Assembly (NCBI RefSeq): GCF_001787335.1
Contig: NZ_CP014674.1
Coordinates: forward strand, 2,819,001 to 2,883,000
Direction: 5' to 3'
DNA from: Kozakia baliensis
GTDB taxonomy: Bacteria > Pseudomonadota > Alphaproteobacteria > Acetobacterales > Acetobacteraceae
DNA: 64,000 nt
Shown: positions 46,443-55,934 of the stretch, in pieces
Numbering within the stretch: position 1 is the first letter of the stretch
Layout of the letters: each line of letters starts with the position of its first letter
Notes under the pieces: model-generated
What the model was told of the DNA's origin: nothing
What the model saw: the letters and a program-made list of their open reading frames with translations, nothing else
Databases searched by the model: none
Position numbers and translations under genes: made by a program

Positions 46443-46949
46443 AACTCTGCAAAAGAGCTTCCCGATGTGCTATGGGATTCAGTTCGCTGACCAACCCCGT
46501 AATCGCAATACGGCCTGGTCGCGTCCCATGCGCTTCGACATGATCTGCGAAGCCCACGGGATCGAACACCGTCTCACGAAACCAAACCATCCCTGGACGA
46601 ACGGTCAGGTTGAGCGGATGAACCGGACAATCAAGGAAGCAACCGTCAAACGCTTCCATGACGACAGCCATGAGCAGTTGAAGATCCATCTCAACGACTT
46701 CATGGCAGCGTATAATTTCGGGCGAAGGCTCAAGACCCTCAATGGGCTCACACCTTACGAATATGTCTGCAAAATCTGGACTTCAGAGCCAGAAAGATTC
46801 ATCATTAATCCAATCCATCAAATCCCGGGACTAAACACCTAGTTTCACAGCCCTCGTCATCAGCCAGATCCTCTCCAAATCAAGAGAATCAGAACCGACC
46901 CCGTTCGTCACTTCACACACGAGTCAGTGGTTACGGCCTTTGGTATTAC

Positions 46950-47272
46950 ACACCCAGATGGACAGGCCTCACGTCCCGCAGCTTCACGATCGAGCATCAG
47001 GCAGACATCATGAATGGTCTGAAACAGGAAACGACGCATCAGCCTGCGGAACCACCAATAGACGGTCTGCATGGACCAAAATGAACCGGCAACATTTCCC
47101 AGCCACACACTGAGCGGACAAGATAGCGCAACGCGTTGATGATCTCGCGAAAATCGGTTGCCCGCTTCCGGCCACGCCGGTTCGCAGGCGGCATCAGGGG
47201 CGCTATGCGTTCCCATTCCTCATCGGTCAGATCAGAGGGATAGTGTTTCGTCTTGCGCGTAATGCTGGCCAT
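46950..47272 (-). pseudogene. IS5-family transposase remnant
   Basis: The N-terminal part of an IS5-family (DUF4096-type) transposase: MASITRKTKHYPSDLTDEEW, LMPPANRRGRKRATDFREI, LRYLVRSVCGWEMLPVHFGP. One base is missing after GGTCCATG (about 47080), shifting the frame; the next frame continues QTVYWWFRRLMRRFLFQTIHD to REACPSGCVI, then homology ends near 46950. The catalytic half and inverted repeats are gone. Dead remnant. Confidence 0.82.
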
Positions 47273-47404
47273 ACGGCCTTGTTGTGCTGGCGTCCACATC
47301 CTGAGCTTGAATCACGCTCAAAACCTCTTGAAAACCCATCACATCGAATTTCCAAAAGGGCTCTACATCAGTAAAAATTTAAAGTTAAATCACGGACATA
47401 ATAT

Positions 47405-48325
47405 TCACATATTCCCGGAAATCATGTTGAATTTTCTATTTGGAAAATTTTTATTATAATCAATATTGCCATTGATGCACATTGATATTTCATTATCATG
47501 AACGTGCACGTGGCTAACACCCTCTTCTAACGCAATACTTTTCTGAAAAATTTTAACTGGCTGCTGACCTGAAGCGACACATAAAATATTATTAGCGATA
47601 ATGCCACGAGTTGGCATAGTTGCGCTTCCATAACCTGTTATATCAATTTCTGGACGTGCATTTCTACTGCTTGATGCAGCTAGACTTCCGTTAAAGTACT
47701 GCGCACCCTCAAGAATAAATTCGGAAACTCCAATCGACATGATCGCGTCACCAGAATTTCCAAAACGACCCCCATGCCAACGAAATGCTTCAGCGTAAGA
47801 GCCTATATTTTTTGATGATGCAGGCTGCCCAAAATTTTTTGAAGAGATACGAATAACATTATTCGACTTTAAACCTCTGCCTAAAAAATAACCTCCGTCC
47901 CCTTCCAGGTCTTGCGTATCAGTTATACTCATACAGATTGTGCAATCTTCAAATTCCGTATCATAAAAACGACCAAAAGCAGGACATGCTTCACCATTAT
48001 GCCCCATTGATGAATCACACGTTACTTCGATTCCAGTCCCAGCACTTTCGCAAATTGTATTAGATAAATTAAGACTTTGCGCAAAATCGTGCCAATAATA
48101 ACAACGAGATATATGGCCAGCATAACTACTCATATTTACACGAACAACACGCAACAGATCAGCACGTTTATTGCGAGAAGATAAATTATTACATTTAGAA
48201 CTATCCCCCCAAAATTCGACGCCTGTGCCTCGCAATCCTAAAGTAACGCTATCTTCAAATAAATTTGCTGCTCCACCTTCTTCTTTGAGAATATTATATG
48301 GATTAAGAAAAGAAACATCTCGAAT
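47405..48325 (-). pseudogene. Parallel beta-helix protein, C-terminal fragment
   Basis: An AT-rich open frame (visibly richer in A/T than all neighbours) encoding about 306 residues from the IS903-like junction: IRDVSFLNPYNILKEEGGAA, then repeats of short beta-strand turns with Asn/Asp/Gly and conserved hydrophobics (VEFWGDSSKCN, NTICESAGTGIEVTCD, FEDCTICMSITD, GVSEFILEGAQYFNG, VSHVHVHDNEISM). This resembles right-handed beta-helix proteins such as phage tail-spikes or polysaccharide lyases. The N-terminus was removed by the IS at 48326. Foreign origin is likely; enzymatic role is not provable. Confidence 0.62.
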
Positions 48326-49330
48326 GGCTCTGTTGCACAATTTGTTAAATGAATGTTGTGATGCCTTTTATGTTTTTTTGCTACGCGACTGCATGAGTGA
48401 CCGGGGTTCCGAGCGCTGTGAAGCGATTGAGGATGGCGACACGGATGTGAACCGTGAGTTGGCGGTCGAAATCCCGTGCTGTCAGACGCTGGCCCAGTCG
48501 CTTGATGCAGTGCATCTTCGTCTCGACGCGGCTTCGTCGATGATAACCGCTCCATCGTCTCCAGTTGGCCCGTCCGAGATGCTTGCAAGTCTGTAGAGCT
48601 TCATGTCGGGCGATGGCGCCCGGTGATGTGGAGCGCCATGGTGTTGCGTTCTTTCGAGGAGGGATGACAGCCTGAGCACTGCGACTGGCAATGGTTTCAT
48701 GGGATCGCCTCGTATCATACGCTCCATCGGCCGTGACGCTGGCGATGTCCTCATCTTCAGGGATCTGTTCCAAAAGGGCGGGCAGGACCGGGGCATCACC
48801 GATCTCGTTTCCCGTCATTTCTACGGCCCTGATTTCCAGAGATCCTGCGTCGATCCCGATAGGGAGTTTACGCCAGAGACGACGTTTCGAACCGCCATGT
48901 TTGCGCCTGTGCCATTCACCTTCTCCTTCGACCTTGATCTTGGTGCTATCGATCAGAAGATGGAGCGGACCGTTCGAACTGCGATACGGGGGATATCGAC
49001 CGTCAGGATTTCCTGTCGGCGGCTCAGCGTGCTGAAATCTGGTACCGACCACGCAAGTCCGGCCAGATGCAGAAGACTTTCAACGTCAGGCAGGTCTGGA
49101 TCGCAGCATCGCTGTCACTCTGCCGCCGTCCCCGACGTCTTGTCGGACGACCTTCCCAATTCATGGAGGGGTCAAACCACACCGTCAGATATCCACGCTT
49201 CTTCAGCGCTGCGTTGTAGGAGGACCAGTTCGTCGTGCGGTATCGCGTGGGCTTCGGCTTGCTCATCACTCCCAGCTACCAGTCTGGACTCACTCCGTGA
49301 ATCCACTGCGAGCATTTACGCAACAAAGCC
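48326..49330 (-). mobile_element. IS903-like IS5-family element without target duplication
   Basis: Imperfect terminal repeats: GGCTCTGTTGCACAA at 48326 inward, and GGCTTTGTTGCGTAA inward from 49330, typical of the IS903 group. Elements of this group duplicate 9 bp, but the nine bases to the left (ATCTCGAAT) and right (ATTCGGCGG) do not match. The left flank cuts a beta-helix gene, the right flank cuts a monooxygenase gene, pointing to a deletion anchored at one IS end or recombination between copies. Confidence 0.82.
48381..49269 (-). pseudogene. IS903-like transposase, frameshifted and internally deleted
   Basis: N-terminal part MSKPKPTRYRTTNWSSYN to AAIQTCLTLK is in one frame; ESLLHLAGLAWSVPDFSTLS and EILTVDIP follow in a second; SSNGPLHLLIDSTKIKVEGEG to FTALGTPVTHAVA, with the DDE residues in TADGAYDTRRSH and RRWSGYHRRSRVETKMHCIK, lie in a third. 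Compared with the family, a segment before ESLL is missing. Not functional as it stands. Confidence 0.85.
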
Positions 49331-50066
49331 ATTCGGCGGTATAGATCACCTCGCCGATGCGTGCCGCAAGGTCCTTTCCAGCCCCGGAAGCGCCTGCCTG
49401 TGCAAGGATCGGCGGGCGTTGGATCGGCGGCGGCGCGTTGAGCGGTCCCGCAACGCGAAAAAAGCGACCTTCGTGATTGAGCGGGTGCACATGATCCGGG
49501 TCCAGCCACTGCCCGGTCTCGCGACTGCGAATAAAAGCGTCCGGACCGATGCTGTTCCACAATCCTTTGACGACATCCACGAATTCGTGCGCGCGTTCGT
49601 AACGGGCCGCATGGTCGACGTGAGAGAGCAGATTGAAATTTTCTCCGCCTCTTGTGGCTGTTACGACGTTCCATCCTGCCCGGCCACCGTTCAGCCGGTC
49701 CAGGGAGGCGATCTGCCGAGCGATGTTGTAAGGTTCGTTGAACGTTGTCGAAGCCGTGCCGATCAGTCCGATATGGCTGGAGGTTACAGCGAGGGCGGCC
49801 AGCAACGTAAAAGTATCCCATCGCGCCAAAGCTGGTGTCCGTGCGACTGCTTGTGGGGTGGGAATTGGCAAAACGTTGTCATAGAGAAAAATTGCGTCGA
49901 ACCGTCCCTTTTTTAAAAGGGATACATAATTTCGGTACCGGTCGAAATCGAGATCCGCGTCCAGATCCTCGCCCGGCGCGCGCCATGCATCGCCGTTGGT
50001 GCCGGACCCGGTGAAATAAGCCCCGAGTAAGAAAGGAGCACGTGCGGAGCGGGATGTGGTCGCCAT
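49331..50066 (-). pseudogene. NtaA/SnaA-type flavin monooxygenase, C-terminally truncated
   Basis: A luciferase-like FMN-dependent monooxygenase of the nitrilotriacetate/DszA branch: FLLGAYFTGSGTNGDAWRAP, FDAIFLYDNVLPIPTPQA, FNEPYNIARQIASLDRLNGG, RAGWNVVTATRGGENFN, ARYERAHEFVDVVKGLW and DHVHPLNHEGRFFRVAGPLN. It ends at EVIYTAEW, where the IS begins; about half of the usual ~440 residues remain. Start ATG 50066 has TTGGA seven bases upstream; ATG 50111 is possible. Not expected to fold as an active enzyme. Confidence 0.82.
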
Positions 50067-50206
50067 TAAAAAATCCAATGGAAAGAACGCAAGTGCCCTA
50101 GGAGGATTCATGTTTCACTTGGAAATCCAATGAGTTTTTATCATCTCTCTGTATACGATCCATTATATGAAGGATCGCATTTTCGTTCACAATATCGACT
50201 GTATCC

Positions 50207-50659
50207 CTACCACCCGAAAGGACCGGACATACCAGGGTCCCAATTTCCCCATGCTGGATTCCAACTGCTGAAACCGGGCATCCACGGACCCCAATTCCAA
50301 CTATTATCCTGATAATCGAGCGTGTTCATCCGAGCGGCGTCGTTCATCGCCTGTTGCTGGCGATATTGTTGATACTGCGAAAAAGCGGCTTCATCGCCCA
50401 CATAGAGACAGCCACAAATTGTAGGGTCTGCGTACACATAGAAAGTTTGGCCGTTTCTGACGCGCGTCAGAAATTGATGTTGCGGTAATTTGTTGAGCAT
50501 GGCTTGCAGGGTGGGGGTCGTGGCAGGCTCGAATGCAAATCCGGCTGCGGCGAGATGGTCTTCTTTCTGTGCGATCCGGTCGCTCGGAGTTTCGCATCCC
50601 GCAAGGGCGCAAGTGGCAAGCGCTAGAGGAAGGAAAAGATTTCGTTTCTGAATCGTCAT
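50207..50659 (-). CDS. Lipoprotein with Trp-rich tail, 150 aa
   Basis: Signal peptide II with lipobox LAGC (MTIQKRNLFLPLALATCALAGC), then a conserved-looking domain (HLAAAGFAFEPATTPTLQAM, FYVYADPTICGCLYVGDE) and a C-terminal stretch of about 35 residues with seven Trp among Pro, Gly, Asn and Ser (NSWNWGPWMPGF and on). It is an outer- or inner-membrane lipoprotein of unknown role. It is first of the core genes after the island and runs towards the truncated monooxygenase. Confidence 0.72.
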   Translation of the reverse strand: MTIQKRNLFLPLALATCALAGCETPSDRIAQKEDHLAAAGFAFEPATTPTLQAMLNKLPQHQFLTRVRNGQTFYVYADPTICGCLYVGDEAAFSQYQQYRQQQAMNDAARMNTLDYQDNSWNWGPWMPGFSSWNPAWGNWDPGMSGPFGW

Positions 50660-50954
50660 GACTTTTCTCTCAAGGCGCTGCGGTCAGTTTGCTCGGATAT
50701 TTGGAAGCGTGCCAGCTTTATCAAATTCTTGTCTGTATCGTATGTTTTATCTGCGCCATTCACCGAAATGGCCTGGAGCCAGGATACAATTATTTATAAT
50801 GGTTAGGCCTATGCTGGACCGGATATGAGGATGGGGAGCCGCGATGCGAGCGCCCGCCAGCCTCCCGCAACTCTTCTGGTGGCCTGTCTGTTTTTCTTCC
50901 ATCGGTTTTCGCATTGCGTCGCAAGGCGTGTGAAAGAGCATGAGAGGATGAGTT

Positions 50955-51905
50955 ATGGCATATGAAGTGGGGCGTACGCTCCGCCGTCCGGCGCCGCCTG
51001 AAGAGATTTCCGACTGGGCAGGCCCGAGTTTCGACGATGTGCGCCTTCAGAACATTCTCGCGCCACAAGCTCGCTTGCTCGCGCTACATACCGGGACGGT
51101 GCATAGCGAAGGCCCGGTATGGGACCGCAAGAGCAACCGGTTGCTCTGGTCTGACGTGGTGAATCGCCGGGTGTTGGGATGGTATCCAGACGGTCGGGTC
51201 GAAACCATGATCGACCGCACCTTCTTCGTAAATGGCAATGCATTTCTCCCCGATGGCGTGACGATGGTGCATTGCGAGCATGGCCGACGCTGTATTAGCC
51301 GCTCTGGCGGGCAGGGTGATCCGGAGCCGTGGATTACGCATTACCAAGGCAAACGGTTAAATTCCCCGAACGATATTATCGTCGGCGCGGATGGGGCCAT
51401 ATGGTTCAGCGACCCGACTTTCGGCATCAGCATTCCGCGCGAGGGCTGTTTGGCCGAGCCGGAACTGGATCATCGCAGCGTCTATCGTTTCGACCCGGCC
51501 CGTCATGAATTGCAACGTATGGCGGATTTCGAACAACCGAATGGGCTGGCGTTCTCTCCTGACGGCAAATTGCTCTACGTCTCCGATACCTCGCGTGCGG
51601 CGAAAGGAGATAAGCACGAGATTCAGAGCTTCGAAGTATCGGCTGCCGGTTTGTCTCACCGACGGGTGTTTTGCCGCGTCGGGAAAGGTATTCCCGATGG
51701 CTTCAAGGTAGATAAGCGGGGCTGGATCTGGAGCACGGCGGATGATGGGATTCATATTTTCGCGCCGGACGGGCGGGAACTTGGGATGATCCCGACGCCG
51801 CAAACGGCAGGGAATTGTTGTTTCGGCGGCGAGAATATGACGCGGTTGTTCATTGCCGCCGAAACGCAGCTTCTGGCCATCGACCTGGCAGAACCCGCCT
51901 TATGA
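50955..51905 (+). CDS. SMP-30/gluconolactonase family protein
   Basis: A 316-residue beta-propeller lactonase, opening AYEVGRTLRRPAPPEE. Metal-binding residues are suggested by Glu in HSEGPVWDRKSNRLLWSD, Asn in RLNSPNDIIVGADGAIWFSD and NGLAFSPDGKLLYVSD. It probably hydrolyses glucono-1,5-lactone or a related sugar lactone. No signal peptide, so cytoplasmic. The start has a short purine run (AGAGGATGAGTT) before ATG 50955. Upstream 50660-50954 is a 295-base gap shared with the divergent lipoprotein gene. Confidence 0.85.
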   Translation: MAYEVGRTLRRPAPPEEISDWAGPSFDDVRLQNILAPQARLLALHTGTVHSEGPVWDRKSNRLLWSDVVNRRVLGWYPDGRVETMIDRTFFVNGNAFLPDGVTMVHCEHGRRCISRSGGQGDPEPWITHYQGKRLNSPNDIIVGADGAIWFSDPTFGISIPREGCLAEPELDHRSVYRFDPARHELQRMADFEQPNGLAFSPDGKLLYVSDTSRAAKGDKHEIQSFEVSAAGLSHRRVFCRVGKGIPDGFKVDKRGWIWSTADDGIHIFAPDGRELGMIPTPQTAGNCCFGGENMTRLFIAAETQLLAIDLAEPAL

Positions 51906-52021
51906 TAAAGGATGGGCGGCAAAGCCTGCGTGCGCCTGCATGGTGCATTTGAGTGCTCTCGCGAGGAAATGACGCACGCGCGCCATTGTGACAAACGGTG
52001 CGGCGAGGTATGGAACGGCGC

Positions 52022-53050
52022 ATGACCGCTGATCTTCTCCGTGGTTCCGCCGTCAAGCAGGTGGTCGGACGAATTCCTTTGCTCTTGTCCGTCTTCCGCG
52101 GAACTTCCCGTGCGCCGTCCCGAGAGTTGCCCGAACTCGAGCAGGAGAAGGCTCCCGGCTTTTTGCAGCGAACCGGTGAGAATCTACTGGCGGCGGGCCG
52201 CCTGACGGGGGTGGTGATCTGGGTGCCGCTCTCCGTGGGGTTCGAGGCGCTGCTGCTTCCGGTGCCGGGCGTTTCCAAAATTCGCTGGACGCGGGTGGTT
52301 TGGGGCGGGCTGTGTTGTATCCTCTCTTTGAAAATTCGCGTGATCGGCAAGCCTGCGGGAACGGTGGGCGGGCGAAAGGGAAGGGCGCGGGGAGAGCGGC
52401 CGGTGATCTATGTTTCCAACCATTCTTCCTGGTTGGATATCCCTGTTCTGGGGACGAAGCTTTATTCCGTGTTCGTCGCTAAGGGCGATATCGAGAAATG
52501 GCCGATCATGGGGCTTGTCTCCAAGATCGGGCGCACGATTTTCGTCAGCCGCAACCGCAGCACGACGGGACGCGAGCGCGATGAGATGATCAATCGCCTC
52601 GCGACGGGCGATAATTTGATTCTTTTCCCCGAAGGCACTTCCTCGGACGGCTCGCGCGTATTGCCGTTCATGTCCACCTTCTTCGCCATCGCCAAATTGC
52701 CGCGTTTGCCGAAGGGGATGTCCGCCGAGGCGATGCCGAGCTATCCGCCGGGTCTGACGCCTTTGATCCAGCCGGTTTCGGTCGTTTACGATCAGTTGGA
52801 AGGGCTTCCGGTCAACCGCGCGCAGAGAGCGGTTTTCGCCTGGTATGGCGATATGGATTTAGGGCCGCACGTTTGGCAGATTCTGAAACGCCGCACCAAA
52901 CGGGCGACGATTTTGCTGCATTCGCCGCTTGCGCCGGAAGATTTTCCTAGCCGTAAAGCGCTTTCCAATGCAGCATGGAAAGCCGTTTCTGACGGCGCGG
53001 CACTGCTGCGGCAGAATGCGGAAGAATTACCGGTTTACGAGCCGTCCTAA
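52022..53050 (+). CDS. plsC: 1-acylglycerol-3-phosphate O-acyltransferase
   Basis: Membrane acyltransferase of phospholipid synthesis, 342 residues. The HX4D motif is in YVSNHSSWLDIPVLG and the substrate-binding motif in LILFPEGTSSDGSRVL. A long N-terminal part has a hydrophobic helix (LTGVVIWVPLSVGFEALLL). Start is uncertain among 51998, 52010 and 52022; the last is favoured by a purine run at the right distance. It lies about 115 bases after the lactonase gene on the same strand. Confidence 0.86.
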   Translation: MTADLLRGSAVKQVVGRIPLLLSVFRGTSRAPSRELPELEQEKAPGFLQRTGENLLAAGRLTGVVIWVPLSVGFEALLLPVPGVSKIRWTRVVWGGLCCILSLKIRVIGKPAGTVGGRKGRARGERPVIYVSNHSSWLDIPVLGTKLYSVFVAKGDIEKWPIMGLVSKIGRTIFVSRNRSTTGRERDEMINRLATGDNLILFPEGTSSDGSRVLPFMSTFFAIAKLPRLPKGMSAEAMPSYPPGLTPLIQPVSVVYDQLEGLPVNRAQRAVFAWYGDMDLGPHVWQILKRRTKRATILLHSPLAPEDFPSRKALSNAAWKAVSDGAALLRQNAEELPVYEPS

Positions 53051-53180
53051 TCCTCCCACTCATTTCCTCCGAAATCCGCGCCTGCGAAACATGTCTTCAT
53101 GACATGAAACATAGTATTGCCCGCACGTTATTCCTGGCATCTTGCTCATACATCACCGCAAGAAATAAGGAGATGATGCA

Positions 53181-53765
53181 ATGTCAGGCACGGGTGGTTT
53201 TCCGAATTTCAATTCCTTGGACCCACGACGCAATCCAGGTCTAAAACCGAGCTGGTTTATCGGGGTGGGGGCCTTCTTCGTCGCGCTGGGTGTGTTGGCG
53301 TTCCTCGATACGGTACTGACGACCTTGGCCAGCATGGTCGTGATCGGCGTATTGCTGCTTATGGCAGGCGTGGCGCAACTGGCGCAGAGCTTCGCCCATC
53401 GTGGCGTGCCGACCTCCACCCAATGGCTCTCCGCCTTGATCGGCGTGCTATATATTCTCGGTGGCCTGCTGTTGATCAATGAGCCGGTGACCGGTTCGAT
53501 ATTCCTGACGGCGTTCCTGGCGGGATGCCTGATCTTTACCGGGGTCGCGCGTTTCGTATGGGCGGCGGGGCACCGCACTATCGGTAACTGGTGGGGATTT
53601 CTGCTGAGCGGCGTCGTCGCATTGCTGACCGGAATTTTGGTCTATGCGACGCTGCCATGGTCCGGCCTATGGCTGATCGGCACGTTCATTGCCATTGAAC
53701 TGATCATCGGCGGCGTTTCAGCCATTATGTTCGGCGTGTCGCTCAATAAGGCGGAGAGGGGCTAA
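53181..53765 (+). CDS. HdeD-family membrane protein
   Basis: A 194-residue protein with six hydrophobic helices and a 30-residue hydrophilic N-tail. Segments such as WFIGVGAFFVALGVLAFLD, MVVIGVLLLMAGVAQLAQSF and LIFTGVARFVWAAGHR match the HdeD/DUF308 family, linked to acid-resistance in E. coli. AAGGAG 8 bases before ATG 53181 is a good ribosome site. Its role here is inferred. It converges on trpA with a four-base overlap at the stops. Confidence 0.78.
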   Translation: MSGTGGFPNFNSLDPRRNPGLKPSWFIGVGAFFVALGVLAFLDTVLTTLASMVVIGVLLLMAGVAQLAQSFAHRGVPTSTQWLSALIGVLYILGGLLLINEPVTGSIFLTAFLAGCLIFTGVARFVWAAGHRTIGNWWGFLLSGVVALLTGILVYATLPWSGLWLIGTFIAIELIIGGVSAIMFGVSLNKAERG

Positions 53766-54577
53766 GCCCCTCGCACGGCGGAGGCGATCTCCTTGAGTTG
53801 CGTCAGCACGCTGGGGACGGTTTGCGCCGTTGGGCGGCCGTTTTCCAAGGTGGTGGCGAGCGTGGAGATCAACGCGGAGGCAACCACTGCGGCATCGCCC
53901 GTGCGGGAAGCATAGGCGGCCTGCTCCGGCGTGCGGATGCCGAACCCAATGGCGATCGGCAGATCGCTCATCTTGCGAATGCGCGGCAAAGCGTTGGCGA
54001 GTTCATCTTCCGAGGCCGTGCGTGTGCCGGTAATGCCGGTGATGCTGACATAGTAAATGAAGCCCGAAGCGCCATCCAGCACGTAGGGAAGGCGTGCATC
54101 GGGCGTATTGGGGGCGATCAGGCGGATGATGTCCAGTCCGCTGCCTTGAGCATCCCCTTCGATCAGATCGGCTTCTTCCTTGGGAAGATCGACGATGATC
54201 AACCCATCGACGCCCGCCTGTGCGGCGTCCTTACAGAAACGAGCCGGACCGTAGCTATCGATTGGATTGAGATAGCCCATCAGGATAATCGGCGTTTCAT
54301 TGTCGCCTTCGCGGAAGGCGCGGACCATCTCGAGCACTTTGGTCAGGGTCGCGCCTGCTTTCAGTCCGCGCAAAGCCGCCGCCTGAATCGTCGGGCCATC
54401 CGCCGAAGGATCGGAGAACGGCACGCCGATTTCGATCAAATCCGCGCCTGCCGCGGGCATGCCGCGCAGGATTTCGAGCGAGGTTTCGAGATCGGGATCA
54501 TAGGCTTGCAGATAGGGGATCAGCGCGCCGCGCCCCTCGGCTTTGAGAGCGTCGAAACGGGTTTTGATGCGGCTCAC
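53762..54577 (-). CDS. trpA: Tryptophan synthase alpha chain
   Basis: TIM-barrel enzyme that splits indole-3-glycerol phosphate to indole, 271 residues. Catalytic Glu is in [16 protein letters not shown], Asp follows in the same loop. [10 protein letters not shown] and the C-terminal [10 protein letters not shown] phosphate-binding loop are present. ATG overlaps the trpB stop, so the two are coupled. accD, which often follows trpA in relatives, is elsewhere in this window (10,769). Confidence 0.95.
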   Translation of the reverse strand: MSRIKTRFDALKAEGRGALIPYLQAYDPDLETSLEILRGMPAAGADLIEIGVPFSDPSADGPTIQAAALRGLKAGATLTKVLEMVRAFREGDNETPIILMGYLNPIDSYGPARFCKDAAQAGVDGLIIVDLPKEEADLIEGDAQGSGLDIIRLIAPNTPDARLPYVLDGASGFIYYVSITGITGTRTASEDELANALPRIRKMSDLPIAIGFGIRTPEQAAYASRTGDAAVVASALISTLATTLENGRPTAQTVPSVLTQLKEIASAVRGA

Positions 54578-55800
54578 AGATCGGCTCCCAAATGTTTTGC
54601 GACGGTAAAGATATCCTTATCGCCGCGGCCGGAAAGGTTGAGCACGACGATCTGATCCGGGCGCAGGGTCGGCGCGAGTTTCTGCACATAGGCCAAGCCA
54701 TGCGCGCATTCGAGGGCAGGGATGATGCCCTCGGTGCGGGTGAGAAGCTGAAAGGCGTCGAGCGCTTCCTGATCCGTCACGCCGACATATTCGGCTCGGC
54801 CGATATCGTTCAGCCAGGAATGTTCCGGCCCGATGCCGGGATAATCCAAGCCCGCGCTGATGGAATGCGCTTCGTCGATCTGGCCATTTTCGTCTTGCAA
54901 TAGATAGGTGCGGTTGCCGTGCAAAACGCCGGAGCGACCGCGCGAAATCGAGGCGGCGGTTTTGCCGCTATCCAGCCCATGGCCTGCGGCTTCGACGCCG
55001 ATCAGGCGCACATCCGCATCGTCAAGGAACGGGTGGAAGATGCCCATGGCGTTGGAGCCACCGCCGATGGCCGCCACGATGGCGTCCGGCAGGCGGCCTT
55101 CCGCCTTCATGATCTGCTCGCGTGTTTCGATACCGATGATGGATTGGAAATCGCGCACCATTTGCGGATAGGGGTGCGGCCCCGCGACGGTGCCGACGAG
55201 GAAATATGTGTCCGCGACGTTGGCGACCCAATCGCGCATCGCCTCGTTCATCGCGTCTTTCAGCGTGCCCGCGCCGGCCGTCACCGGCTTCACTTCCGCG
55301 CCGAGGAGATGCATGCGGAACACGTTGGGCTTCTGCCGTTCGACGTCGGTCGCGCCCATATAGATCACGCATTTCAGCCCGAACAGCGCGCAGACCGTGG
55401 CGGTGGCGACGCCGTGTTGGCCCGCGCCTGTTTCGGCCACGATGCGCGTTTTACCCATGCGTTTGGCCAGCAGGATCTGGCCCATAACGTTGTTCAGCTT
55501 ATGCGAGCCGGTATGGTTGAGTTCCTCGCGCTTGAGGTAGATGCGCGCGCCGCCCAGTTCCTGGCTCAGGCGCGAAGCATGCCAGAGCGGGCTGGGGCGG
55601 CCGACATAATCGCGGAAATAGTAATCCAGCTCTTCGTGGAAAGCGGGGTCGGCCTTGGCCTTTTGATAGGCGGCGTCGAGTTCCTGCACCAGCGGCATCA
55701 GGGTTTCGGCGACGAACTGGCCACCGAATGTGCCGAAGCGACCGCGCGGGTCTGGGCCATTGCGGAGGCTATTGAGGCGGGAAGAAGCGTCGAGGCTCAT
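54574..55800 (-). CDS. trpB: Tryptophan synthase beta chain
   Basis: PLP enzyme condensing indole with serine, 408 residues. The Schiff-base Lys is in [18 protein letters not shown], and [10 protein letters not shown] binds the PLP phosphate. ATG 55800 is supported by AGGA eight bases upstream; a frame to 55893 would add 31 residues without family match. The gene is divergent from corA across about 130 bases. No trp leader peptide or attenuator was seen. Confidence 0.95.
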   Translation of the reverse strand: MSLDASSRLNSLRNGPDPRGRFGTFGGQFVAETLMPLVQELDAAYQKAKADPAFHEELDYYFRDYVGRPSPLWHASRLSQELGGARIYLKREELNHTGSHKLNNVMGQILLAKRMGKTRIVAETGAGQHGVATATVCALFGLKCVIYMGATDVERQKPNVFRMHLLGAEVKPVTAGAGTLKDAMNEAMRDWVANVADTYFLVGTVAGPHPYPQMVRDFQSIIGIETREQIMKAEGRLPDAIVAAIGGGSNAMGIFHPFLDDADVRLIGVEAAGHGLDSGKTAASISRGRSGVLHGNRTYLLQDENGQIDEAHSISAGLDYPGIGPEHSWLNDIGRAEYVGVTDQEALDAFQLLTRTEGIIPALECAHGLAYVQKLAPTLRPDQIVVLNLSGRGDKDIFTVAKHLGADL

Positions 55801-55934
55801 GCAAATCGTCCTGTCTGGCGCGCGTCGGCACGGCGTGAGGCGTTTGCGATACCAGAGGCGAGGCGGGTGCGTCCATTCCCGCTGGCATTGCAATCGTTTG
55901 TTGTTAAACAGGCGAGGACGTTTTGGAGAGAAGA

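Larger units (their letters stand above)
44829..46473 (-). mobile_element. IS110-family element, IS1111-type (about 1.65 kb)
   Basis: Boundaries are set by the point where the IS481 transposase frame is broken and resumes. Ten-base subterminal inverted repeats ATCGGGAAGC (44836-44845, and in complement 46457-46466) lie seven bases inside each end. Subterminal rather than terminal repeats and no target duplication are typical of the IS1111 group. The transposase reads on the minus strand. The non-coding part is longer downstream of the gene (about 220 bases) than upstream (about 125 bases), again as in IS1111. Confidence 0.83.
44181..46838 (+). mobile_element. IS481-family element 2, split by an IS110/IS1111-type element
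   Basis: A perfect 24-bp terminal inverted repeat starts GTGTTTAGTCCCGGGATTTG at 44181-44204 and recurs in complement at 46815-46838. Both flanks are CTAG, a 4-bp target duplication. Removing the internal insertion (about 44829-46473) leaves a regular element of about 1.0 kb with an intact-looking transposase frame, so the inner insertion is later. Confidence 0.9.
44235..46842 (+). pseudogene. IS481-family transposase, interrupted by insertion
   Basis: The N-terminal part (MGQIRHGSATTTHAVRAAIQ; HTH region SEAFGITPKTVAKWRKR; first Asp in FHLDIAEVRTAEGKLYLF; second Asp in HTILTDN) ends at 44828. The frame resumes at 46474 with GIQFADQPRN, then DDE Glu in HPWTNGQVERMNRTIKE, ending HQIPGLNT. The two halves join precisely as N-GIQF, so a single clean insertion inactivated the gene. 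The stop TAG (46840-46842) lies in the CTAG target copy outside the element. The start is ATG 44235 or 44238, after GGAAGGA. Confidence 0.9.

Noticed and set aside
40174-46842. bla as cargo of a composite transposon flanked by IS481 elements
   Set aside because: The two IS481 elements differ in repeats and transposase and face opposite ways, and each has its own CTAG duplication, so they inserted separately.
50112-50128. parS-like sequence near the truncated monooxygenase
   Set aside because: TGTTTCACTTGGAAAT has three departures from the consensus including the central CG; not a likely ParB site.
46843-51000. attR copy of the tRNA-Tyr 3' end
   Set aside because: I read the right part of the island for the T-arm/acceptor sequence and saw no convincing direct repeat; it may be deleted or beyond my eye.
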